Part shown: one piece after another, positions 8,520 through 17,923 of the stretch
How positions within the stretch are numbered: the first letter of the stretch is position 1
How the letters are laid out: the number at the start of each line of letters is the position of its first letter
NCBI RefSeq assembly: GCF_001971705.1
Contig: NZ_CP019327.1
Coordinates: forward strand, 3,038,001 to 3,102,000
Origin: Natronorubrum daqingense
GTDB taxonomy: Archaea > Halobacteriota > Halobacteria > Halobacteriales > Natrialbaceae
Direction of reading: 5' to 3'
DNA: 64,000 bases
Translations under genes and position numbers: made by a program
Notes under the pieces: model-generated
Told to the model about the DNA's origin: nothing
Seen by the model: only the letters and a program-made list of their open reading frames with translations
Databases searched by the model: none

Positions 8520-9488
8520 ATGGACAATCGCTCGGATAGAAGAACGTTTATCAAAGGTGTAAGTGCGGGAAGTATTGCTGCCATGACTGGGATGGCCGGT
8601 TGTCTGGACGAGATTGGTGGTGGCGGTGGTGACGACTTCGTCACGATCGCGACCGGTGGGACCGGCGGTGTCTACTATACGCTCGGTGGCGGGATGGCTG
8701 ACGTCTGGTCGGACGAGCTCGGACTGGACACGTCCGTCGAGTCGACCGGTGGCAGTGTCGAGAACGGTCGACTGCTCGCCGAGGACACCGAAGTCGCCCT
8801 CATGATGGAAAACGCGATCCACGACGCCATTCATGCCGAAGGTGACTTCGACGAGGAGATCCCGCTGCAGGCGCTCCACGGGGCGTACATGAACCCGACG
8901 CACGTCGTCGTCCAAGAAGACCTCGACGTCGAGACGTTCGACGACCTCGAGGGCCACTCGGTGTCGATCGGTGACCTCGGTAGTGCAACCGAGATGACGG
9001 CGTCCGACATCTTCGAGTTCTACGACATGGACTACGACGACGTCGACGCTCGAGAGTACTCCTTCGACGAGACGACGGACGCGATGATCGACGACCAACT
9101 CGACGCCGGAATGTACAGCGTCGGCCTCCCCGGTCCGGCGGTCGACGAACTGTTCACGCAGGCCGACGTCACGTTCGTCGAGTTCCCCGAAGAAGACCTC
9201 GAAGCGATGAGCGAGGAGTGGGATCACTACGAGCCTCACGAAATTCCAGCGGACACGTACGACGGCCAGGACGAGCCGGCACCGAACCCCGGCGTCCTCA
9301 ACACCGTCGTCGTTCACGAAGACATGGACGAGGAGATGGCAAACGACCTCACGACGACGATCTACGAGAATATCGACCGGCTGGCAGACGTCCACCAGGC
9401 CGCGGACGACTTCGAAGAGTACGCCCGTGAGAGTCCGACCGAGTACCACCCAGGCGGAGAGTCTGCACTCGACGATCTGGATCTGTAA
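8520..9488 (+). CDS. TAXI family TRAP transporter solute-binding lipoprotein
   Basis: A 322-residue secreted binding protein. The N-terminus is a Tat lipoprotein signal: twin Arg at 7-8 (RRTFIKG), a hydrophobic stretch, then lipobox MAGC with Cys28, followed by a glycine-rich linker. The mature part begins FVTIATGGTGGVYYTLGGGM, the hallmark of TAXI (TRAP-associated extracytoplasmic immunogenic) proteins, which capture organic acids outside the cell. ATG 8520 is chosen because the signal peptide starts there and because of the TATA spacing. It is the partner of the fused permease at 9917, though 428 bases separate them. Confidence 0.93.
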   Translation: MDNRSDRRTFIKGVSAGSIAAMTGMAGCLDEIGGGGGDDFVTIATGGTGGVYYTLGGGMADVWSDELGLDTSVESTGGSVENGRLLAEDTEVALMMENAIHDAIHAEGDFDEEIPLQALHGAYMNPTHVVVQEDLDVETFDDLEGHSVSIGDLGSATEMTASDIFEFYDMDYDDVDAREYSFDETTDAMIDDQLDAGMYSVGLPGPAVDELFTQADVTFVEFPEEDLEAMSEEWDHYEPHEIPADTYDGQDEPAPNPGVLNTVVVHEDMDEEMANDLTTTIYENIDRLADVHQAADDFEEYARESPTEYHPGGESALDDLDL

Positions 9489-9916
9489 CCAGATCGAATC
9501 CGAGCTATCGCCTGGTCGAACGAATGGTTTAACGCTTTAGTGCGTTGCTAGTGAACGACCTTCATAGATGAGTCGTGTTACCACACACTGTGTCGGCTCA
9601 CCTGGTCTACCGGGCTCGATAACGGGAAGCAAAACACTCGAAGCCTGTCGACCGTGTATTCCGACGCGCATTGACACCGATGGCCCGCGTGTCCTTCGAA
9701 CGAGGAGACTGTCCGACGCGGATGCTGGCACGGCGAGACACCCACCAGAATACACGAGAATATCTTCGATATGAGTCACGAGAATTTCGTGCGTACGCAC
9801 ACGACTTGCAGCCTCAATTGCGGCCTTCGATCGTGGCGAACGGACACCGACGTCGATGAATCGGTTCCGGTGATTTCCCGGCACCAAACTACTGACAGTA
9901 ATAGACAGACACTGGT
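9489..9916. other. Gene-free stretch between TAXI binding protein and TRAP permease
   Basis: I see no convincing gene, RNA or repeat in these 428 bases. Frames on both strands lack recognisable motifs and have the Arg/Ser/Thr-heavy look of random GC-rich translation. Such a gap inside a transporter pair is unusual, and the stretch could contain a degraded small gene or a separate permease promoter. Confidence 0.5.
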
Positions 9917-11950
9917 ATGAGCACCAATAGTAACGACGGCGGAATCGGAGAAGAACTCACAGATATAGACGAATCGACGATAACGACGGGGAGCCACTGG
10001 AGCGGCACGGCACCGCGGCCGTTAGAAGGAAAGCTGAAGCTCACTGCGGTCTTTTTAGCCGTCGTCGTCGGTGCCTACCACGTCATCACGGCAGGAACTG
10101 GCATTCCGCCGGCACTGATCAACCGGCCGATCCACCTCGCGTTCCTCGGCGCGCTCGTATTCCTGTGGTACGAAAGCCACACCGGGAAACCGAAGGATTA
10201 CATCCCGTGGTACGATTGGGCGCTCGCGTTCCTCACGTTCCCGGCGATCTTGTACGTCTCCTGGGCACTCACGTACGACGATCTGGCCGCCCGAACGGGG
10301 AATCCGACTGGAATCGACATTCTGTTCGGGTTCATCGGCCTCATCCTCGTCTTCGAGATGACCCGCCGGATGACCGGCGTCATCCTCCCCATACTGGCGG
10401 GCGTCTTCATGGTCTACGCCTACACTGGCCCACTGTGGCCAATGGAACTTGCCCACCCCGGATACAGCTACGAGCGCATCGTCTCCCACCTCATGCTCTC
10501 GACGAACGGCGTCTACGGCATCCCACTCGACGTGAGTGCGACGTACGTCGTCCTCTTTATCATCTTAGGGGCGTTCTTAGAGGTGACTGGCATCGGTGAC
10601 TGGTTCATCGACCTCGCCTACAGCGTCACCGGACGCATGTCGGGGGGTCCCGCCAAGACGTCCGTCATCGCGAGTTCCTTCATGGGCAGCCTGAACGGCA
10701 GCGCCGTCGCGAACACCGCGACAACCGGCGCCTTCACCATTCCGCTCATGGACCGAACCGGATTCAAACCGCGCTACGCGGCGGCCGTCGAGGCGGCCGC
10801 CTCGAGCGGCGGGCAGATCCTGCCGCCGATCATGGGTGCCGGCGCGTTCATCATGGCCGCGTTCACCGGCATCTCCTACGCGGAGATCATCATCGCCGCG
10901 GCCGTTCCGGCGGCGCTTTACTTCGGGTGTATCCTCCTCTCGGTTCACTTCCGAGCCAAGAAACAGGGCCTCGAGGGACTGCCGGCCAGTCAACTGCCGG
11001 ACGCTCGCGAACTGGTGACCAACGGGATTCACTACCTGCTGCCGATCGTCGTGTTGGTCTACATGCTGCTCTCGGGGTGGACCGCGATGACCGCCGGGTT
11101 CGTCGCCATCGTGTTGACGCTCCTCGTCGCGATTCCGCTCTCGTCGGTCAAACGACTCGGTCGCGCCACGGCCAACGGTGATTTCGACACCGTGGGAACG
11201 ATCGGGTACAACGCCGTTCACACGATTATTCGCGCGCTGGATCGCGGTATTCGGATGACGCTGATCGTCGCGACGGCCTGTGCGACGGCGGGAATCGTCG
11301 TCGGCATCGTCACCCTGACCGGCCTCGGGTTGGTCTTTAGCTCGCTCGTCGCGACGCTCTCGCAGGGCGTCTTGCTGATCGGCCTCATCATCACGATGAT
11401 CGCGTCGATCGTCATGGGCATGGGCCTCCCGACGACCGCGGCGTACATCGTCGTCGCGTCGCTGGGCGCGCCGGCGCTCATCGAACTGGGCGTCGACACG
11501 CTCCCAGCCCACATGTTCATCTTCTACTTCGCCATCCTGAGCGCCATCACGCCGCCGGTGATGCTCGCGGTGTTCACGGCGAGTGGTATCTCGGAATCGA
11601 ACCCGTGGAACGTGGCGATAGACGCCGTTGGACTCGCCGCCGTCGGGTTCCTCGTTCCGTTCGCGTTCGTCTACGGAAACGAGTTGCTCCTCATCGGCGG
11701 CACGGGAGCCGTCGTCCTCGGCGTCCTCTCCGCTGGTGCGGGTGTCGTCGCCATCTCGAGTTCCCTCGAGGGATTCCTGCTCAAACGGGCCTCACGCGTC
11801 GAACGGCTCATCCTGTTCGCGAGCGGGATCTTACTCCTGATTCCGGGGGTTATGACGGACGGGCCGGCAGCGCTCGGACTCGCACTCGTGTTAGTCCGCC
11901 ACTACACGTCCGAAGACGTCGACGTCTCGGCACCGGTCGGTAGCGACTGA
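9917..11950 (+). CDS. TRAP transporter permease, fused 4TM/12TM (DctQM type)
   Basis: A 677-residue polytopic membrane protein combining the small and large TRAP permease subunits in one chain. After a soluble N-terminus of about 40 residues come the DctQ-like helices (from LKLTAVFLAVVVGAYHVIT), then the DctM-like 12-helix core with GSAVANTATTGAFTIP, ASSGGQILPPIMGAGAF and GMGLPTTAAYIVVASLGAP. TRAP systems import organic acids driven by an ion gradient, usually Na+; the TAXI lipoprotein at 8520 supplies substrate. Placement beside catabolic genes suggests the imported acid feeds them. A second, longer fused permease is at 31699-34416. Confidence 0.93.
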   Translation: MSTNSNDGGIGEELTDIDESTITTGSHWSGTAPRPLEGKLKLTAVFLAVVVGAYHVITAGTGIPPALINRPIHLAFLGALVFLWYESHTGKPKDYIPWYDWALAFLTFPAILYVSWALTYDDLAARTGNPTGIDILFGFIGLILVFEMTRRMTGVILPILAGVFMVYAYTGPLWPMELAHPGYSYERIVSHLMLSTNGVYGIPLDVSATYVVLFIILGAFLEVTGIGDWFIDLAYSVTGRMSGGPAKTSVIASSFMGSLNGSAVANTATTGAFTIPLMDRTGFKPRYAAAVEAAASSGGQILPPIMGAGAFIMAAFTGISYAEIIIAAAVPAALYFGCILLSVHFRAKKQGLEGLPASQLPDARELVTNGIHYLLPIVVLVYMLLSGWTAMTAGFVAIVLTLLVAIPLSSVKRLGRATANGDFDTVGTIGYNAVHTIIRALDRGIRMTLIVATACATAGIVVGIVTLTGLGLVFSSLVATLSQGVLLIGLIITMIASIVMGMGLPTTAAYIVVASLGAPALIELGVDTLPAHMFIFYFAILSAITPPVMLAVFTASGISESNPWNVAIDAVGLAAVGFLVPFAFVYGNELLLIGGTGAVVLGVLSAGAGVVAISSSLEGFLLKRASRVERLILFASGILLLIPGVMTDGPAALGLALVLVRHYTSEDVDVSAPVGSD

Positions 11951-12007
11951 ACCACCCGACCGACGTCGGTTCGCCTTTCGATGGCTGGCCGCCTGTTCTC
12001 CGCTAGC

Positions 12008-12014
12008 TATATAT
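12008..12014 (+). promoter_or_regulatory. TATA box for the carboxymuconolactone decarboxylase-like gene
   Basis: TATATAT lies 27-33 bases before ATG 12041, ideal haloarchaeal spacing, and argues against in-frame upstream starts. Confidence 0.6.
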
Positions 12015-12040
12015 CCTCGAGTGCCAACGGTTCGGATACA

Positions 12041-12601
12041 ATGGCAGACAATGACTCGCCTAGGGTCCCATTTATCGCGTCTAAGGCAGCGATTCCTGAG
12101 GACCAATACCACAATTACGACAAGATCGTCGAGAGTCGCGGCGACGTGATCGGCCCCTTCGGCGTCTTATTGAACAGCCCCGAGGTGGCGGGCCGCGCGG
12201 GTCACTTGGGAACGTACATTCGATTCGACAGCGTGCTTCCCGACGACGTCCGGGAACTCGCGATCCTGACGACCGCACGCGAGTTCGACTGTCCGTTCGA
12301 GTGGGCCGTCCACGAACCGATCGCGCGAGACGCCGGCGTCAGCGACGAGGCGATCGAGGCCGTTCGCGAGCGAGTTGCCGTCGACGGCCTCTCGAGCCAC
12401 GAGCGACGCATCGTCACGTTCGGCCGCCAACTGCTCGAGACGAACGAGGTAGACGACGAACGCTTCGAGGCAGCGGCCGAGCAGTTCGGAACAACTGGTG
12501 TAACTGAACTCGTCGCGACCTTCGGTTACTACAGCATGCTCGCCGTCGTCCTCAACGCCCTCGAGGTCGCCCCGGACGAGGACGCCCCGTCGCTCGGGTA
12601 A
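12041..12601 (+). CDS. Carboxymuconolactone decarboxylase (AhpD-like) family protein
   Basis: A 186-residue all-helical CMD-domain protein. The typical core is ELAILTTAREFDCPFEWAVH, holding one cysteine (CPFEW) and the conserved His seven residues on. Many relatives have a CxxC pair and act as alkylhydroperoxidases; this one has a single Cys there, as in decarboxylase-type members, so redox activity is doubtful. The start is fixed by the TATA box and because MADNDSPRVPF begins the conserved helix region. It sits downstream of the TRAP permease and upstream of an MFS transporter, consistent with a catabolic role. Substrate unknown. Confidence 0.85.
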   Translation: MADNDSPRVPFIASKAAIPEDQYHNYDKIVESRGDVIGPFGVLLNSPEVAGRAGHLGTYIRFDSVLPDDVRELAILTTAREFDCPFEWAVHEPIARDAGVSDEAIEAVRERVAVDGLSSHERRIVTFGRQLLETNEVDDERFEAAAEQFGTTGVTELVATFGYYSMLAVVLNALEVAPDEDAPSLG

Positions 12602-12690
12602 GCGACGAAGAACGTTCGTTGGGGCAATATTATCCGGTCAGATACACCGGGAACGCAAGCCGCTTTTTCCCACCCCCGAAACGGGGGGCT

Positions 12691-13863
12691 GTGAAGTGGC
12701 GGTACACCCATACGGCGTTAGTGCTGTGTACGCTCGCGTTCATGGGGACGATGGTCGCGCGGCTCTCGATCAGCCCGCTCGTCCCCGCGATAACCGACGA
12801 TTTCGGCGTCTCGAACGCGGCCGTCGGCTTCGCGCTCTCGTTGATGTGGGCGACGTACGCGATCGCGCAGTTTCCGAGTGGCATCTTCGGCGATCGATTC
12901 GGTGAGCGTCGCGTTATTCTCACGGCGATCGGGTTGACGGGCGTCGCAAGCATCTTTCTCGCGCTTTCCCCGACGTTCGGATTGTTCGTCGTCTTCGCGA
13001 TCGTGCTCGGATTCGGTGCCGGCCTGCACTACACGCCGGCGACGACCTACCTGACGAAGCAGTTCGACGATATCGGTCGCGCGATCGGGTTTCACATCGC
13101 CGGGAGTCCCGCTGCCGGTCTCGTCGCCCCCGTCGCTGCGGCACTGATCGCTAGTTTCTACGGCTGGCGAGCGGGTATCCTCATCGGCGCGCTCTTCGCG
13201 ATTCCACTGTTCGTCCTCTTCATCTGGCGAATCCGTCCGACGACGCCAGAACGACCGGAGCAACCGATGCGAGAGCGCGTACAGATCACCACGATATTCG
13301 AGTTACTCTCTCGACCGTCTATCGCGTACACGACGCTCATCGCGTTTCTCTGTGCGTTTACGTGGCAGGCGACGGCGTCGTTCCTGCCGGCGTTCTTCGA
13401 GGACGGACAGGGGCTCTCAGCGTCGCTCGCGAGCGCGCTGTTCTCGCTTTACTTTCTCGCCCACGGCCTTACTCAGCCCCTCACCGGTTGGCTTTCCGAT
13501 CGATTCGGCCGCGACGCGACGACGGTCGTCTCGATGAGTGCGGGCGTCCTCGGCTACGGTGCGCTCGTCGTCGCCGACAGCCTCGCGGTCTACGCACTCA
13601 GCGTCTGTTTCATCGGGCTCGCGATGAGTTGGGGGGCCCCGGTCCAGTCGCGGTTCATGGACTCGTTTACGGACGCCGAACGGAGCACGGGCTTCGGACT
13701 CGTCCGAACCGTCTACATGACGACCGGCGCGTCGGGCAGCGTCGCCGTCGGCGCGCTCGCCGACTTCTTCGGGTGGGAAGCCGCATTCGCCGTGCTCGCC
13801 GGCATCATGGCCCTCGTCTGTGCGACGATCGCGACCAATCGCGTCCTCCGTCTCGGGCTGTAA
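12691..13863 (+). CDS. MFS transporter
   Basis: A 390-residue, 12-helix major facilitator permease. The start is placed at GTG 12691 because VKWRYTHTALVLCTLAFMG aligns with the first residues (MAWQYKYTVLALCTLAFLS) of the convergent paralogue at 13907-15079, and both then have exactly the same length. MFS signatures include QFPSGIFGDRFGERR between helices 2 and 3 and GWLSDRFGRDA in the second half. It probably exports or imports a small organic molecule by proton or ion coupling. It stands tail-to-tail with its paralogue, 43 bases apart. Confidence 0.9.
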   Translation: MKWRYTHTALVLCTLAFMGTMVARLSISPLVPAITDDFGVSNAAVGFALSLMWATYAIAQFPSGIFGDRFGERRVILTAIGLTGVASIFLALSPTFGLFVVFAIVLGFGAGLHYTPATTYLTKQFDDIGRAIGFHIAGSPAAGLVAPVAAALIASFYGWRAGILIGALFAIPLFVLFIWRIRPTTPERPEQPMRERVQITTIFELLSRPSIAYTTLIAFLCAFTWQATASFLPAFFEDGQGLSASLASALFSLYFLAHGLTQPLTGWLSDRFGRDATTVVSMSAGVLGYGALVVADSLAVYALSVCFIGLAMSWGAPVQSRFMDSFTDAERSTGFGLVRTVYMTTGASGSVAVGALADFFGWEAAFAVLAGIMALVCATIATNRVLRLGL

Positions 13864-13906
13864 GTAGTGAGACGAGCCCTCGAGGAGCGAGTGCTGAAAC
13901 GGGGGC

Positions 13907-15079
13907 TCAGTACTCGAGTCCCAGCGCCGCGTTCGCGAGCAAGCCGACGGCGACGATCCCTAACGCGGCCATCAGCATGCCAAAGGAGACGGCCCAGCCG
14001 AAGACGTCGGCGAAGAGGCCGACAGCGAGCGAGCCGAGGGACCCGATAACGAGGTAGACCGTCCGAACGAGCCCGAAGCCGCCGCCGCGTTCCTGTTCGG
14101 ACATGTTTTCCATGAATCGCGGCTCGATCGCGACGGCCCAGCTCAAGCCGATGCCGACGAGGACGATGCCGCCGATGACGCCGAGGAGGCCGGGAACGGC
14201 GACGAACAGTCCCAGCCCGCTCACGCCGGTGATCATACAACCGACGATGACGGCGTCTCGGCCCAACCGATCCGACAGCGCGCCGATGCTCGGCTTGGTC
14301 ACCGACTGCGTGACGAAGTACATCGCAAAAACGGTGCCCGCGATCGCTTCCGACTGGCCACGATACTCGACGAGAAACGCCGGCAAAAACGAGGCGATCC
14401 CCTGCCAGACGAACGCACAGAGTGCGGCGATCGAGACGGTGAACGCGATCTCCGGACGTTTGAGTATCCCGACGACCGGCCCGAGCTGTAGCCGTTCCAC
14501 GACCGCTTTTCCCGGTTGGCGCGGTTCGGTCGGTCGAATACGCCACGCGAAGAGGAGGAAGATCGGAAAGGCGATCACGGTTGCGAACGCGACCGCCGGA
14601 CGCCAGCCAAAGCGAACGCTAATCCACGCGGCGGCGACCGGGGCGATGAGTCCCGCCGCGGACGACCCGCTCGTGTGGACGCCGATCGCGAACCCGAGAT
14701 TGTCGAACGTCCGACCGAGAAACGTCGTCGCGACGCTGTAGTGGAGGCCGGCCACCCCGCCGAGGGCGACGACGGCGAGGACGAACACGGCGAAGTGAGG
14801 CGACAGGGCGAGCAACACGCACATGATCGACGTCCCGCCTAACGCGAGGAGGATCACCGTCCGCTCGCCGAATCGATCCCCGAGGATACCGCTCGGAAAC
14901 TGCGCGAGCGCGTAGGCCATCCACATTCCCGTCAGCGCGAATCCAATGATCGTGTTCGAAATTTCGAAATCGTCCGTAATCGCCGGGACGACCGGACTAA
15001 TCGCGAGTCGAGCAACCGTCGTCGAGAGAAACGCCAGCGTACACAGCGCGAGGACCGTATACTTGTATTGCCAGGCCAT
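13907..15079 (-). CDS. MFS transporter, paralogue of the convergent neighbour
   Basis: A 390-residue, 12-helix MFS permease. It shares the N-terminal helix, QFPSGILGDRFGERT, and the second-half motif GALSDRLGRDA with the protein at 12691-13863, so the two derive from a duplication with inversion. Divergence is substantial (many substitutions across the helices), so their substrates may differ. The start at 15079 (MAWQYKYT) is supported by that alignment. Transported molecule unknown. Confidence 0.9.
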   Translation of the reverse strand: MAWQYKYTVLALCTLAFLSTTVARLAISPVVPAITDDFEISNTIIGFALTGMWMAYALAQFPSGILGDRFGERTVILLALGGTSIMCVLLALSPHFAVFVLAVVALGGVAGLHYSVATTFLGRTFDNLGFAIGVHTSGSSAAGLIAPVAAAWISVRFGWRPAVAFATVIAFPIFLLFAWRIRPTEPRQPGKAVVERLQLGPVVGILKRPEIAFTVSIAALCAFVWQGIASFLPAFLVEYRGQSEAIAGTVFAMYFVTQSVTKPSIGALSDRLGRDAVIVGCMITGVSGLGLFVAVPGLLGVIGGIVLVGIGLSWAVAIEPRFMENMSEQERGGGFGLVRTVYLVIGSLGSLAVGLFADVFGWAVSFGMLMAALGIVAVGLLANAALGLEY

Positions 15080-15260
15080 CAGTTCGTCAACACACCATCA
15101 CGGCTCTGGATCGAATCCTCTCAGCAGGAGCCAATCAATGTGGATGTACCGGCAAGTACGGTCGTTTCACGCACCTGAATAGTGGCGCGGACGGTAGATT
15201 CACGTCACTCCCGTTCACACTGATGATCGTTCGCGCTCACTCGAGTACACCCCACTGGCA

Positions 15261-16529
15261 ATGAATCGAAACGACCGACAGATCTCGCGGTTTACGATGA
15301 TCGGCCACGCGACGTTTCACGTCTACGAGCTGACGATCCCGCTGTTCGTCGTCATCTGGCTCGACGTGTTCGACGTCTCTGCGGCGGTGTTAGGAACGGT
15401 CGTCGCGGTCGGCTACGGCCTCATCGGCGTCGGTGCCCTGCCGAGTGGCATTCTCGCGGATCGATTCGGGTCGAAACAACTCGTCGTCTGGTCGATGGTC
15501 GGCATGGGCGGCGGGTTCGCGCTGGTGAGCCTCGCGCCCAACGTCTACGTGCTCGGCGCGGCCCTCGTCGTCTGGGGGGCCGCCGCGAGCGTCTATCACC
15601 CCGCCGGACTCTCGCTCATCACTCGCGGGGCCCGCCAGCAGGGGACCGTCCTCGCCTACCACGGCGTCGCCGGAAACGTCGGCACGGCATTCGGCCCGCT
15701 CGCTGCTGCCATCGCACTCACCCTCCTCGACTGGCGGCTCGTCGCCGCCCTCTTCGTCGTGCCGGCAATCATCGGCGTCGTCGCGGCGTACGGCCTCTCG
15801 TTCGACGAAACCGCGGCCGTCGACGAACCCACCGCCTCGAGCGACGGCGGCGACCGGACCGACTCGCACGACGGGGCCGGAACCGACGGCTTCCGCGCCG
15901 AACTCGCGACGCTGCTCGAGCAGACGAAGGTGTTGTTCGTCGGCAGTTTCATCCTCGTGTTCGCCATCGCGATGCTCGCGGGGACGTACTATCGGGGCGT
16001 CTTCACGTTCTTGCCGGACGTACTCGCCGACCTGCCAGTCTTTTCGTCCGTCGAGATCGCCGGAGAGTCGTTCGATCCGAGCCAGTACGTCTACGCCGGA
16101 CTGTTGTTGATCGGCGCAGGCGGACAGTACGTGGGCGGAAAAGTGAGCGACTACCGCTCGCCGGAGTGGGCCATCGTCGGCGCGTTCGTCGCGTTGATCG
16201 TCGTCTCGTTGCTCTTCCCTATCGCGACGCAAGGCGGGTTGATCGCGACGCTCGCGATCGCCGCCGCCCTCGGCTTCTTCGTCTACGTCGAGGCACCCAT
16301 CCACCAGGCGCTGATCGGAAAGTACGCCTCAGCCGACGTCCATGGCCTCTCGTTCGGCTACACGTATCTCGGCGTCTTCGGGATCGGTGCCGCAGGCGCG
16401 TCGGTCGCCGGTATCTCACTCACCTACGGTGGAATCGGCGTGCTCTTTGGCGTCCTCGCTCTGTTCCCGGCAGTCGGAGTGCTACTGGCCGGGTACTTGG
16501 TCGTTCGTTCCCGTCGAGAGTCCGCGTGA
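15261..16529 (+). CDS. MFS transporter
   Basis: A 422-residue MFS permease, more distant from the two preceding ones. Helix 2-3 loop signature is LPSGILADRFGSKQ, and a hydrophilic acidic loop of about 35 residues (around TASSDGGDRTDSHDGAG) separates the two six-helix halves. The second half includes GGQYVGGKVSDYRSPEW. An early His (MIGHATFHVYELTIP) and the overall pattern resemble fosmidomycin-resistance-like or nitrate/sugar-type MFS proteins, but no specific assignment is justified. Confidence 0.88.
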   Translation: MNRNDRQISRFTMIGHATFHVYELTIPLFVVIWLDVFDVSAAVLGTVVAVGYGLIGVGALPSGILADRFGSKQLVVWSMVGMGGGFALVSLAPNVYVLGAALVVWGAAASVYHPAGLSLITRGARQQGTVLAYHGVAGNVGTAFGPLAAAIALTLLDWRLVAALFVVPAIIGVVAAYGLSFDETAAVDEPTASSDGGDRTDSHDGAGTDGFRAELATLLEQTKVLFVGSFILVFAIAMLAGTYYRGVFTFLPDVLADLPVFSSVEIAGESFDPSQYVYAGLLLIGAGGQYVGGKVSDYRSPEWAIVGAFVALIVVSLLFPIATQGGLIATLAIAAALGFFVYVEAPIHQALIGKYASADVHGLSFGYTYLGVFGIGAAGASVAGISLTYGGIGVLFGVLALFPAVGVLLAGYLVVRSRRESA

Positions 16530-17184
16530 TCGCGCTCTCGTCTCCACGGACCCATTAAAATCAACTACACGATCTGCACCGTATTCTTCTGGGAGCAACA
16601 ATTCCCGTCTCTTCAAAATACGATTTCTCTTTGCCGACCAGAATTTCGTCGTCGACCGTCCTGATCGTCGCCGGCTGCCGTATGAGATTTTCACCGGAAA
16701 GCCGACTCTCGAGTCGCGTCTCAGACGACCACCGTCGACCATCGTCACCCACCGTCGTTTCACCGTCTGCCGTCGGCGAGTGTGTCGACGTTCCTGGCAC
16801 ACCCGTGGTCGCTTTCGAAACCAGTTCTTGTCGTCCAGTTCTCGAGTGTGACCGGCTCGAGACGCAGTTTCGCCATCGAACGGACACGCCTCGCTCGAGG
16901 CCACACGACGGGCTACCGGTCTTCCGAGAGGCCCGACGCAACTGCTCGATTGCTCGCGTCTGTTGTGAATACAATCGGTTGATACCTTGCGTGTGGCCTG
17001 CTGTGGTATCACCATTCCGTTGCTCCCATAGTGTGTAGCTAATTTTGCACGAAAGTGAAGCGAGTGTGAGAGACGAACTGCTCGAGACGACAGCAGTTGC
17101 TGGGGATTTTCTGCCACCGTTGCCTAAACCAGTGAAAATCGTCCCATCGTCTGGGACGGGTCGTCTATGCGGTAGTTGTAGCCG
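16530..17184. other. Gene-free stretch (655 bases)
   Basis: No gene is convincing here. Around 16555-16640 the sequence becomes more AT-rich, and a minus-strand frame reads TVDDEILVGKEKSYFEETG, which looks slightly protein-like; it may be a decayed gene end but has no recognisable family. The right end contains the ferredoxin terminator hairpin. Confidence 0.5.
17134..17158 (-). terminator. Stem-loop terminator of the ferredoxin gene
   Basis: On the minus strand, 26 bases past the ferredoxin stop, a perfect 7-bp stem (CGTCCCA, loop GACGA, TGGGACG, positions 17158-17140) is followed by ATTTTC. This is a clear candidate transcript 3' end. Confidence 0.6.
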
Positions 17185-17574
17185 TTAGATGACGCGATTC
17201 TGCAGGTAGTCGAGGTGCTTCGCGTTGTAGACGATTTTGACCTCGTCGGTCTCGGCGGAACCGATGCAGGTCAGGACAACGTTCTTGTCCTCGACTTCCT
17301 CGTCGGAGAGGATCTGTTGCATGTCCATCTGGATTTCGCCTTCCTTGATGATGGCTGCACAGTTTGCACAGGCACCTGCACGGCAGGAGAAGGGCCAGTC
17401 GTAGCCCTGGGCCTCGGCGGCCTCGAGGATGTACTCCCCTTCGGCGACGTCGAGGGAGCCGTAATCTTCTTCGTCGAGACCGGCGTCGGCAGCCTGGTCG
17501 AAGAGGTCGTCGTCGTCCATCTCCCAGCCCTGGTCGTCCAGTACTTCGTAGTTGAGGTATTCTACCGTGGGCAT
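17185..17574 (-). CDS. Halophilic 2Fe-2S ferredoxin
   Basis: A 129-residue plant-type ferredoxin of the halophile kind. It begins [20 protein letters not shown] and has the acidic insertion typical of halobacterial ferredoxins. The cluster ligands are Cys64, Cys69, Cys72 ([10 protein letters not shown]) and Cys103 (LTCIG), and the C-terminus is [14 protein letters not shown]. The protein is nearly the same along its length as the well-studied Halobacterium ferredoxin as I remember it. It is the main electron carrier for 2-oxoacid:ferredoxin oxidoreductases in these archaea. Upstream in-frame ATGs are rejected because homologues start at MPTVEY. It is single-gene, with its own terminator. Confidence 0.97.
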   Translation of the reverse strand: MPTVEYLNYEVLDDQGWEMDDDDLFDQAADAGLDEEDYGSLDVAEGEYILEAAEAQGYDWPFSCRAGACANCAAIIKEGEIQMDMQQILSDEEVEDKNVVLTCIGSAETDEVKIVYNAKHLDYLQNRVI

Positions 17575-17923
17575 CGTTCGGCGGTTCGAGTCCCGCACTG
17601 GTATAGCTTGCTGTTCGGTCCTCACTGGTCTATCAGGCAGGATATCTCTGTTCGACGCTCGAGATTTAAACACATGTTTCATACGGCTCGAACAAACTCT
17701 CCAAAAGATCACATATGTGCGAAAGCACCCCCGTCAGATCGACGGAATCCACCTCGATACCGAGTTCCCTCGACCGACATCGTCTCGAGGCAGCGTCGTT
17801 CGACCCGACTCGAGACACCACGGTGAAACAGCCTCACAGCGTTCGACAGTTTCTGTCTGTCAGTCGACGAGTGCGGCGAGGTGAGTAGTATCCTTTATCC
17901 CGACGGATTGCGTTATCTCGTCT
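17575..17923. other. Intergenic region between divergent ferredoxin and PiT genes
   Basis: About 350 bases with no gene. It must hold the promoters of both neighbours: the PiT TATA box is at 17893-17899, while the ferredoxin promoter is less clear, with AT-rich candidates near 17640-17670. The string GGTTCGAGTCC at 17583-17593 resembles a tRNA T-loop, but no tRNA surrounds it. Confidence 0.5.
17893..17899 (+). promoter_or_regulatory. TATA box for the PiT gene at 17924
   Basis: CTTTATC is 25-31 bases before the GTG start, supporting GTG 17924 as the true start of a near-leaderless message. Confidence 0.5.

Noticed and set aside
9537-9887. Minus-strand 116-codon frame between TAXI binding protein and permease
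   Set aside because: No motif, non-acidic composition, and its position in a transporter operon gap gives no support.
16561-16974. Minus-strand open frame ending in a protein-like stretch (TVDDEILVGKEKSYF)
   Set aside because: The rest of the frame is Arg/Ser/Thr-rich without haloarchaeal acidity and no family is recognisable; kept only as a possible relic in the intergenic entry.
17580-17600. GGTTCGAGTCC resembling a tRNA T-loop
   Set aside because: No acceptor, D or anticodon arms can be drawn around it, and it lies in the ferredoxin upstream region.
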